64,000 bases of DNA from Pocillopora verrucosa (lineage: Eukaryota; Cnidaria; Anthozoa; Scleractinia; Pocilloporidae), in NCBI RefSeq assembly GCF_036669915.1, contig NC_089325.1, positions 15,301,368 through 15,365,367 of the forward strand. Direction: 5' to 3'. Below are positions 55,298-64,000 of the stretch, piece by piece (the first letter of the stretch is position 1; the number at the start of each line of letters is the position of its first letter). A program made the position numbers and the translations under genes. The notes under the pieces are model-generated. The model did not search any database and was not told the origin of the DNA. It saw nothing but the letters and a program-made list of their open reading frames with translations.

Positions 55298-58200
55298 CTA
55301 AATGCAGTAGCCATTACCTCTAAAACCTCCACCACCACCCCTGAAACCTCGTCCTCCTCCACCTCTTCCTCCACCTCTTCCACCACCTCTGCCACCTCCG
55401 CGAAAGCCACCACCACCTCCTCTACCACGTCCACCACCTCGACCTCCTCTGCCTCCTGAAATTTCAAAACAAAAACAAAGGTTTAAGCAGCAGAAAAATT
55501 AACACAACTGACACAAACAGAAAGTCATTATGTCATGAAAGTGAGTCTGACTTACCTCTTCCTCTACCTCCAACACCACCTGGGGGTCCTCGAAGGGAGA
55601 AATCACAAATAATGCTAATCAAAATAAGACTACAACAAAGATGGACATGGATTGATCCATATCTCAATGTAACTGACAAAACACAACTTCCCTTAAGGCT
55701 CAATATCCTTTCTACTGCAAGTATTCTAAAGTAAAGTCCTTACTCAAGCCCAGTAGCTCATCCAGCTGGAGCTTATCCTGGTTTCTTTCACATGAAGTGA
55801 CTAAGAGTATCACTACTCCCCTCAAGAAGGGATGCTAGTTACCCCCAAGAATTTGATGCGGCTTCCCTGACAATTCATCAGCACTCATTTATACTCCTAG
55901 CCGGCAGGAGGCAAAGTGGAAAGTAAGTGTTTTGCCGAAGAACACTGACCCAGCCAGTTCTTGCATGCAGACCTCTTGACTGGAGTCCAGTACACAAACC
56001 ATTAGGCTGTCATATCTCCCATTTCATGAACACTAAAAAAACCCCAAAATTCTTCCTTAACTAATGTACACTAACAGAGTGTCCTGCCCCAACAACTAAT
56101 TTAAAACAGGACACTTCTTTTAAAAAAAAATTCAAATTTTGCACCTCAGTGATGCGTTAGAAATCAATTGAATGCCATATGTGTCATAGAAGATAACATA
56201 CCTTTCTGGCCAGGAGGTTTAGGGAGAAATCTGGCAAGAGGTAGCAGTTTCATAGGATCGATAAAGAACTAAAAAGAAGCAGAAGTAAAATTGAAAAAAA
56301 TTTCTTTAGAACCCCAATTACTCATTCCCAGTAAATTTAACCCCCCCACTAACTCAAACAAGATCCAATTTCCTTTGGATTTGACTCTGTTTTTTTCAGT
56401 CATTTACAATCAGCTAACTCAAATCCCCCTCTAAACTCAAACTCATTTTACTTTCCCCTTACTCAAATTTACCCCGATAACTTGATCATACTTTAAGAAA
56501 AAACATTGGTCCATAAATGTCTAAGTGTCAGAACAGAGCTGATCGACACATCCCCATCCTTAATCTTCACTGATAGGAATGTGATAACATCATAAAAATG
56601 AAATAAATTATCTGTAAGCTAAATTTCCCAAAGTAAATGTCTTTATAAAATAAAGCTCTGTTGATTGTGCAAAAAATGGTAAAAACTAGATTACTTTATA
56701 TCAATCATTAACAGGATTCAACTACAGATAACTTGAATTCCCAATAACTTGAACCATGTTGTTTGCCTTGAGAGATTGAGTAATCAGGGTTCCATTATAT
56801 CTTTGATTACAAGTCACAGGAACCCTTTTTTCTTGATCAAGTGGCAAAAGTTAACTCTTGGCAAAGAACTGAACCCTCTATTTAACATTCCTTACCTTTT
56901 GATCTTTTTTAAATGAGGAAGCTTTCATATCTGTGTTAACCTTCACTGAGAAATACTATATAACAAACACATAGTTAAGAAAAACTCTCAAATGAAATTT
57001 CTTTTTGTAATAGCTCTATTCATCTATATGAGGAGTTCCAACACTTTCAGTGATACAAATTTAAAACTGTGAGATAGACAAGATAATATCCCAACAAAAA
57101 AATGCCATGTATTTCTGAATAGCACGGAAAATAAAAATAAAATTATGTTTTTTTTCGAAATTGCTTGAATTGCAGCCCATCTTATCCACAGGTCAAATGA
57201 AATTTATTTCAGTATAAATATTCTAATCAGATTCCTTCATGGGATAGAAGAACCATCTGAGATGTGCCTCACACTCAAGATGTGGCTTCATAGCTCAGTT
57301 AGTTGTAGCACCCAACTAGTATCTGGGAGGCACAGGTTTAAATCCTGTCCAAGCCTGAATCTGGCTTCTTCCCTGCAATTTCCTAAATTGCAGCTTACCT
57401 AGGAGAATCACTGCTTAACTGTTTAGCCCCTGAGAGTGACTAGCAACTAATTTCTCCTCACAACATCCCCCCAAACCACACATAAAGGTCACAAGAAAAA
57501 AGGAAATGATCACCAACAATAGAAGCTCTAGATTGTTAAACAAATTCTCCTTGTCAGCACCTTAGGAAATGTATTGAGAACAGTATTGAGAATGTGTCTA
57601 CTGATGTTAGGGTGTAAAGGGTCCACTGAGGCAGTGATTCTGTTTATTTACTTGTATCAGTCTTTCTTACTTGACTGCTATGGGGTTATGGCTTACATTG
57701 TTGGAAACTTTAACATTTTTTAAGGTGATACATGCTAAAGAGATGAAGTATCACTATTTTTTATGCAATTAGGTCAAGGATACAAATTCTGTCATTGGAC
57801 CGAATATGTCATCTACTTTGCCGATCTGTGACTTGTTTTCTAAGTACACTGGAGCATTAAAGTATGGAATCTTCTCATTTGTACATTTACACACTAAATC
57901 TCCTTCACAAGTGTGGAGCACATGTCCAAGCTCTGTGAAAAATGAAAACAATATCTTAGTTATCGAGCAAAATTGAAAAAATTGAATTTGAATCAACTCT
58001 GTTGTTGTGTAGGAGATGGATGGCTTTTGGGGTCAATGCACTTAACCCTTTAACTTCCAAGATCTTATTATTCTTTCTCCCCTTTAGCTGCTACACATTT
58101 CCTTATGAATTAGTTAAAGGAATTTGGTGTTAGATCAAAATAACTTTCACTTGATACATTGGAGTACTCTCATTACTAGTTGCTGGATATTGCAAAGATA

Positions 58201-59686
58201 TCATGGGGAAAAGTTACATGTTAACCACTTCTGGGAACTTTAGAGTTAACCCCTTTATTGAGAGTTCCATGATTGAGCCCTCGTGCATCATTCTGTTGTG
58301 TTCTTCAGAGAGTCATTTAACCCTCATAATGTCTCTCTCTCTACTAAGGAGTGATCATAGGTACCACAATTAAAAGGTGGAAGATACCTGTTAAAATGGA
58401 GATGCTTTTAAGGGAAACGAGGGAAGCTGCATCCCTTCTCCAGGGGGATTACTTAATTGTAATTGACTAATGGAGATGTCCCTCAGGATAACGTCACATT
58501 TACCACAACTGTATAGACTATAATGGGGTTGCATTTGAAACAGAGCAATTAGAATGGGGTAGGAAATTTTTAGGATTTAGAGGGTATGGATTTGAAATGG
58601 GAAGAATTGGGGTTACAAAGTTATTACCAAAGTGACCAAGTTGGGATCACTAAAGTTACATTTGCCCAAAAGTGACTAAGACAGGGTCTTCAATTGGCCA
58701 GAAATCAGACTACGATGGGATACAGGTTCTGAGAGGCCAGCTGCACGTACCCAGCAAAAATCAACCCAAGTAACCCCTCCCCAGATGTCTTCCAAGAGGA
58801 GTAGGAAACCTTCTGGACCCAGTTGCTTAGAGGCCAGATAATGCTACCTAACTGATAAATCACTGGCAGAATAGTGATACCAAACCATGTAGCATTATCC
58901 ACCAGAGATAATTTTATCCAGTGGAAAGCAATATCCAACCTTTGAACAACTGGAGCCTGAACCCAGTTGCTTCAAGGGCAGATGATACTATCCTAAGGAC
59001 AAATGATGATCCAGTGGATAAGTGTTAAAAAAACATACTGTGCTATCCACTGGAAAGAGATTTATTCAGTGGATAGCATTATCCACTCTTCAAACAACCC
59101 AGGCCTGGTTCCCTAATACTATGAAAGCCACGTCATGCCAAGCTGAATGTGAAACTTGACTTGTTCATACACTTAATTCATTTGGCTGAAATGCCTCCCA
59201 TCATTTTAGGATAAGGTTTAAGTGAAAATCGTTCTACTTTTACACGTAGTGGCCAAGCACAAGTGCATAAATACAATTCTATGTAATTACAGCTTCTACA
59301 GATGATTGCTTGCTGGAGAAGTTTTATTTTCCTTTATGATCGATTAAATTTGAAATCCACTGCAATCTATCAGACGTCTAAGAATTGCAAACGAGTGTTT
59401 GTAGAACTTCGGTTCACTAGAGTGAACTCTGATCTAAGTAACTCATACTAGTCTACTTAAAGCTGGTATATGAACCAGCGATACAGCTTACTAAGTAGAG
59501 TAAGCGCTCAGAAAATAATTTTCTAACCAAGGAGTAAGGTCTACCATTACCTGTAACATAATCGGGAGGCCCAAAATCTCTCTGCTGAAAACCTCCCCTT
59601 CCACCGCCACGACCTCCGCCTCGAAAACCGCCACGGCCACCTCGACCGCCACCACCACGGCCCCCTCCTCGGCCACGAAAAGACAT
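55298..59686 (-). CDS. GAR1: H/ACA ribonucleoprotein complex subunit GAR1
   Basis: Six exons: 59686-59551, 57932-57784, 56955-56896, 56268-56202, 55588-55556, 55455-55298; phases close, giving 200 residues (human 217). Residues 1-37 are an RGG-rich arm starting [20 protein letters not shown]. The core reads [48 protein letters not shown], then [20 protein letters not shown] and [21 protein letters not shown] second RGG domain follows and ends GNGYCI. GAR1 binds NOP10-NHP2-dyskerin in the nucleolus and is needed for rRNA pseudouridylation and telomerase RNP function. The first intron (1.6 kb) holds repeats. The start is firm, since MSFRG is conserved. It shares a promoter region with the small gene at 60072. 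Confidence 0.95.
57281..57362 (+). repeat. tRNA-like SINE head or tRNA pseudogene
   Basis: TAGCTCAGTTAGTTGTAGC (A-box) and CACAGGTTTAAATCCTGTCC (B-box with a T-arm stem) are spaced as in a tRNA. The anticodon arm (CCAACTAGTATCTGGGAGG) and acceptor stem do not pair well, so a functional tRNA is unlikely. It lies in GAR1 intron 1. Confidence 0.45.
57417..57622. mobile_element. TTAA MITE, family B
   Basis: Reverse orientation: TTAACTGTTTAGCCCCTGAG to GTGTAAAGGGTCC. It is in GAR1 intron 1, directly after the SINE-like head. Confidence 0.55.
58041..58254. mobile_element. TTAA MITE, family D
   Basis: It runs from TTAACCCTTTAACTTCCAAG to GGAACTTTAGAGTTAACCCC, in inverted orientation to the copy at 43557. 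It is in GAR1 intron 1. Confidence 0.55.
58700..59107. repeat. Composite palindromic repeat in GAR1 intron 1
   Basis: Words such as CCAGTGGATAAGTG, ATCCACTGGAAAGAG, TTCAGTGGATAGCATTATCC and CTTTGAACAACTGGAGCC / TTCAAACAACCCAGGCC form several inverted pairs. CCCAGTTGCTT occurs twice (about 58818 and 58961). Confidence 0.45.
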
Positions 59687-60071
59687 GATCTGATCACCAA
59701 AAGATTTACAAGTTTACACTATAAAAGGCTGTGTTGTTATCTGGCGACCGCGTGGTTGAGAGAGAGTTATACTTGGTAACCACTCGCTGGATTGATCGAT
59801 AGGTTACCAAGCCCATCAGGTTTGTGTCCGGTTGTGTCCGAATTCTTGGCAAACCAAAATAAGCTGGGGGAACCCAGGTAGGTGAGGTAACCCGGCTAAC
59901 TGTGGTCGAAAAATAGCCTGCTTTGACATGCAATTTTTACTACCTTTGTGCAAGTTTTACTACCTTTGCGCGAGTTTGCACCCTGAATTAAAACAAGTTT
60001 GCTTCCCTTCCACCTTCACCAGCTCGCTCCAGGGGGGCAAATAGCAAAGGTAGTTGAAGGGCGAACTCGCA
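59687..60071. promoter_or_regulatory. Shared head-to-head promoter of GAR1 and the 60072 gene
   Basis: 385 bp separate the two start codons. A 20-bp unit with TTACTACCTTTG(T/C)GC(A/G)AGTTT is directly repeated at 59937-59976. The inverted word AAAGGTAGT follows at 60046-60054 near the ATG of the + gene. The region is CpG-rich and has no obvious TATA box, as for many housekeeping bidirectional promoters. Confidence 0.5.
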
Positions 60072-60450
60072 ATGAGGAGAAACCTCCAGATACCATCAAC
60101 AGAAGAGGTCACTAGCAGTGGTGGTCCCAAAGCGGCATTCGGAGGACATGGTGGTCATTTCATTGCACCCATTTTGTGAGTTGCCACGAAACAACAATTG
60201 TTATTGTTTATCCAAGACATGGAAAATTTGAAAATTTTACTGCTCACATACTCCCTAATAAGATTAAGAACGTTTAAATGTCTTGCTCATTTTCAGCGAG
60301 TTAGTTGTCATCTTTGGAAAATGTGATTCATGGCAGTTAATTTTAAACGCACTCTTTGATTTAATTCTTTTCAGGCTTGCAAACTGTCTCAAAGGGCGTC
60401 CTTGTAAAATGCTCCCCATCGCCTGGCTAAACCATTTTTCGGAGAAATGA
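60072..60450 (+). CDS. Two-exon microprotein, 59 aa
   Basis: Exon 1 is 60072-60175 (MRRNLQIPSTEEVTSSGGPK, then AAFGGHGGHFIAPI; donor GTGAGT). Exon 2 is 60375-60450 (acceptor TTCTTTTCAG; LANCLKGRPCKMLPIAWLNH, ending FSEK, TGA). The join is phase 2 and gives one continuous frame. The middle (residues ~28-38) is a short hydrophobic stretch followed by two Cys and a Trp. No family is recognised. The close divergent pairing with GAR1, strong splice signals and a Gly/His-rich centre (GGHGGHF) favour a real gene. Each exon alone is too short for routine ORF detection. It could be a short mitochondrial or membrane-associated protein, but nothing proves this. Confidence 0.6.
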
Positions 60451-61737
60451 AAGGAAAGAAAGAGTAAAAGAACACCAACGACCAACCAGACAGTACAGAA
60501 CAATGCAACAAGTTTAGAAACATTGTATTACAATTGGAACTTTTATTTAAAACCGAGTCAACCTTCTCTATTTTATATACAAGCATGTAAATAGAAATCG
60601 TTTTTTTTTAAACATTATTTTGTCCGCTTAACCACAAACCACTTTCACAGAGGGGGGGGAGATGAAGCTTTATAATGGAATTGCGATTTTTCATAATTTG
60701 CACGCACGGAAACAAACAATCAGAGGTAAAATAGGGCTTTCTTTAAGCTACAGTTTCTAAGAGGATTTTTCATCTGGATAAAGTAAATTGGGAGAAATGT
60801 GCGCGCTGTTCTAAGGATATGCACCTACAAGAAAGCCATCATACACAAATACAACATTTCTTAAAATACCACGTTCTAATGTAACGCATGTTGATTAAGT
60901 AAATCTAGGCACGCATTTATGGTATGACGAACGTAAATAAAATCAGCCAATGTTGTCAAAGAAATTGTTGCATGAACGAGATCAACCGGAGATAAGAACG
61001 AATATTTTCCGAAGATTACTGACTACCTCGTGAACTTTAGCGGGTATCTTTCGAACACAGACATCTCCCGAAGCTTAAATTAATTACAACTGTTAAGCTT
61101 ACATATCTAACTCTACTGTGGTCGGTTACAGGCATTTTTCGATACTCTAGTACCCAGACATTCTCTTCCGGCGCCTGGCCGTAGAAGCCCTGGGTATTTT
61201 TACTTCTCTCACCTTGAGTTATGTGCGCTCTCAAACTTGATTTCTTTCGTATATACACCTTCAAAAACAGGAAGGAATTCACCGAAGTCGGTTTTACTCT
61301 TGGCGTCTACACGCAGTGTAGATTTGTATGATATTTTCATTTCTTCTATCCAGGTGTGGAATAGAAGGGCACTCGTTTTCTAATTAATATATTTTTTTAC
61401 ATAAATAAATGCTTCTCTCGCGCTTTGTTATCAATGCAAACCTCTATTTTTAGCTCTAGCTTTAGATATTAATAGTCGTGGGAACGAAGACAACATGACA
61501 GAAACTTCCCCTTTTCTTGAATAGTGATTGAGCCAGCTGCAATAGTCAGCGGCGTAGCTAAGCCTACCTATCCATATCTCTGACAAAGCTATTCTTCTTC
61601 TAATTGGATGACAGGGTGTTGAAACCTTTGAGTACCTCAACGATAATTTGCCGAAAATTGTGTTTGTTCTCCGCGACTGTTTAAATAAATTGACCTCTTT
61701 CGCCAATCAAAAACTAAAAGCAGTTACCGTAGAATTC
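60451..61737. other. 3' flanks of two convergent genes
   Basis: The sequence runs from the end of the microprotein gene to the stop of the RhoGAP gene on the other strand and probably holds both 3' UTRs. Short minus-strand ORFs here (for example at 61431-61706) have no splice support. No repeat family was recognised. Confidence 0.4.
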
Positions 61738-63942
61738 CTACACTAAAGTTTCCTGCTCCAGAAAGTCTTTCTGGCTACTGTTTTGTTGGGTAAGAGATTC
61801 CCACTGGAACCAATTCTCCAGCTGCCAGTCTGAAAGACTAAACGTTCTAGAATCAAACGGCTGATTACGATTGTACTCCTCGTTTTTGTCCCGGGCCAAC
61901 TCAACTTCAATTTCAGTTTGTAAGCTGGTCCATTCAGTTATTAAATGTCCGTCGTCAGCCACATAGGCCCGGACTGGGATCGGTGACGATGAAGTGGATT
62001 CCGCAGAAACGAACGCGGTAGACGAAGGAGATGAAGGAGGTGTTGAAAAGTTTGAATAAGAAACTGAAGCCGACCCTGAAGAAAGAGCAGGAGACGGAGG
62101 CTGCTCGAAAGCAGATCCTTCGTACCTGCACGTAGGTCTCGTCATCGGCGGTGTCTTTCGTTTGTTTTGTCTATAATTTGAATTGTAACTCGTCGTCGAC
62201 GCGTGATCGTCGGGTGAAGACATCTGTCGCCCGAACATGTGTTCTCGGTAATACCTAGCATCGTCTTGATTCAAAGAATAACTACGATTAGGAAATGCAG
62301 AATTGTGATTCGATTTATCACTACTGCTACGTGTCACTGTGCGTGGTGAAGGATTTTGTCTCGCACGCCAGTTTGCTTCGTTGAAAGAACGCGAACCAGA
62401 CGCGTTCGAAAAGCGTGTTACAGGACGCTCTGCCGCTCCAGCGGACATGACGCGTCCTCTTACTGGCGTCTCTGCTTTACCACTAGCTTCGTAAATGAAT
62501 GGATCGTCTTCTGTTTCAGAGCTGTTTAGAAAATTGAGAGAAGGAGAGGTTAAGATGAAGGTAAGAGATGCGGTTTATTTTCCATATGAGTGAATATGGC
62601 GCTCACAAGAAAGAGCGATAAACTACCGTGGGAGATAATCTGAGGGGGAGGGGCGTCCACCCTTTCCGAGGGGACACACCTGTAGTATTTTCAAAACGTG
62701 TCTGAAAAAAAATTTCTTTAACATCAGGACCGTACATTACTTATTAGTGGGTTATCATGCTTTTAAGTCTTAGGGACAAGTCATTTTTATCCTCTGGGAG
62801 AGAGGGGTCAGGGCATTTTTTTGGGTGGGGGGAGGGGTCCTACGATTTTCAGGAGGAACGGAAGAGGAATGGAGGAGGAACAGTCGTCACCAATAATAGG
62901 GGGCACCATAGACAATCGACTGCCTAATGGCTGCCCATGAGAGGGAATTATGGGAATATTAAAGGTAAATTTTATCGTGACACAAGCAGTCTCTTCCGAG
63001 CCCTCCGTTCATCCCCCCCTCCCTTCAAGTACATTGACGAACACGTAAAATTTATGTGTATACAAACCCTCCATTTACTTTTGAACATACGGAGTTAAAA
63101 GACAATGTTGAAATATAACTCCACCTCACAACAATCAAAATCTACCCGTCCAAGAAGAATGTTTTCCACACTTTTTACCTTACTCCGTGCGTTCTCAGTA
63201 ACCTTCTCCTTAAAATGAAATCCAGAAGTTCCGGTTCATTTTCCAAAAGATGAACCAGCGCGTCATGATGCATTTCTGCAGAAACCTTAAAGAATGAAAA
63301 AAGAAGAGAAAAATTTCAACAGCGTCTAATTGGATATCAAAAGTGCATGAAAACAACGTAATATTGGAGGTTATGGCTTGCAGAGACAAAAAGAAAATGA
63401 CTAAGCTGCGGAGATTGAGGGAAACTCGTGTTGTGTTATTATTTCATGTGCGCCCGAAGACCGCGGCTTATCTCAAACCCAGGTCTCACTCGTTTCTAGG
63501 AACGTGTGTGTGACGTTGAAGGGATAGGCGCCGATAGGCGTCATTACGTAGCATTTCAAAGTATCAGAATTACTCCCGGGTGATGCAAAAATGTAATAAT
63601 CAATGCCGATCCTACTACCTGAAACAACTGGTCGTGATGTTCAATCATATCTTGCACCACATCAATAATTTCCTTCCTTTCATCCGCACGAGCCTTATCT
63701 TCTACTAGAAAGTCGTGATGTTGCCCTTTTACCTGAGAGGGAAAAGAAATAGAAATTAAACAAAAGTAAAATGAAAAAATTATAAAATTTTAAAATCAAG
63801 ACGACGACGCAAAAATGATTCAAATGTACATTCCGATTTCTATTAGAATTTAATTTTTATTTCATCCTTTACATACCTTGTGTAAAATATTCGGGCCAAT
63901 TATAATAGCTAAGTTTTTAGAGTTCATTTTGTTCCCAGGAAT
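61738..63942 (-). CDS. ARHGAP6: RhoGAP protein of the ARHGAP6/ARHGAP36 type, C-terminal 356 residues
   Basis: Exons: 63942-63877, 63732-63619, 63285-63179, 62521-61738; phases agree. The gene continues beyond the right edge, so the N-terminus and the arginine-finger part of the GAP domain are outside. Visible is the second half of the RhoGAP domain: NKMNSKNLAIIIGPNILHK, then EIIDVVQDMIEHHDQLFQ and VSAEMHHDALVHLLENEPEL. The last exon codes for a long Ser/Pro-rich disordered tail, followed by LSDWQLENWFQWESL and a C-terminal ETLV. Human ARHGAP6 ends with a similar WQxExWxxWE block and ETLV, which makes this assignment strong over other RhoGAPs. ARHGAP6 acts on RhoA and the actin cytoskeleton. 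ETLV fits a class I PDZ ligand. The Ser/Pro tail (PPSPALSSGSASVSYS, STPPSSPSS) could be phosphorylated. Confidence 0.88.
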
Positions 63943-64000
63943 CTGAAAGAGCAAAAGTTTGTTTAGAATCTGCGATTTGATACAGATCATTGTTTAAAAT

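Noticed and set aside
55267..55467. 66-codon minus-strand ORF rich in Glu and Val
   Set aside because: It is an out-of-frame reading of the Gly/Arg-rich last exon of GAR1.
57281..57362. Functional tRNA gene
   Set aside because: A- and B-box words are present but the acceptor and anticodon stems do not pair, and similar degenerate heads occur elsewhere in the window.
59491..59700. 69-codon minus-strand ORF rich in Val, Ala and Glu
   Set aside because: It is an out-of-frame reading of GAR1 exon 1, which encodes the RGG arm.
60264..60503. 79-codon minus-strand ORF starting with a hydrophobic stretch
   Set aside because: It overlaps exon 2 of the microprotein gene in antisense; that gene has matching splice sites and phase, this ORF has no support.
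61431..61706. 91-codon minus-strand ORF below the RhoGAP stop
   Set aside because: It lies in the expected 3' UTR, with no splice support and no recognisable composition.
1..64000. CRISPR array, phage or bacterial operon
   Set aside because: No regularly spaced direct repeats or ribosome-binding sites exist; genes are split by GT-AG introns and are animal orthologues.

Overview
The window is intron-rich, AT-rich animal nuclear DNA. Short exons in GT-AG introns, orthologues of animal genes (EXD1, a GAF-domain PDE5/11-type phosphodiesterase, GAR1, an ARHGAP6/36-type RhoGAP) and a very dense load of small palindromic repeats point to a cnidarian, most likely a stony coral. The organism is an inference; nothing here is bacterial or viral.

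Layout. 0.3-0.9 kb: a lone basic ORF (+). 1.9-13.2 kb: EXD1 (+), a piRNA-pathway exonuclease-fold protein, with a substituted catalytic Asp, two single-base losses in one core exon and a frame-broken last exon. 13.2-25.1 kb: gene-poor, CpG-rich then CpG-poor, with two weak candidate exons at 17.3-18.4 kb. 25.1-39.0 kb: 21 exons (+) of a cGMP phosphodiesterase whose first half of GAF-A could not be found. 44.0-46.0 kb: a two-exon gene (-) for a ubiquitin-like-looking protein with an internal LRGG. 47.6-53.9 kb: a cluster of four paralogous ~30-codon first exons on both strands joined to different C-terminal exons. 55.3-59.7 kb: six-exon GAR1 (-). 60.1-60.5 kb: a two-exon 59-residue microprotein (+), head-to-head with GAR1. 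61.7-63.9 kb: the last four exons of an ARHGAP6/36-like RhoGAP (-), running off the right end.

Repeats. About nineteen ~200-bp elements have TTAACCC...GGGTTAA ends, which fits piggyBac-type non-autonomous elements with TTAA target sites. A second inverted-repeat family has four copies, one of them split by a TTAA element. There are also tRNA-like SINE fragments and several foldback families. The genes do not form one pathway. CpG density changes in blocks that follow gene bodies, as expected from mosaic germline gene-body methylation. Exon borders were worked out by eye from splice signals, reading phase and remembered family sequences; no search was run.
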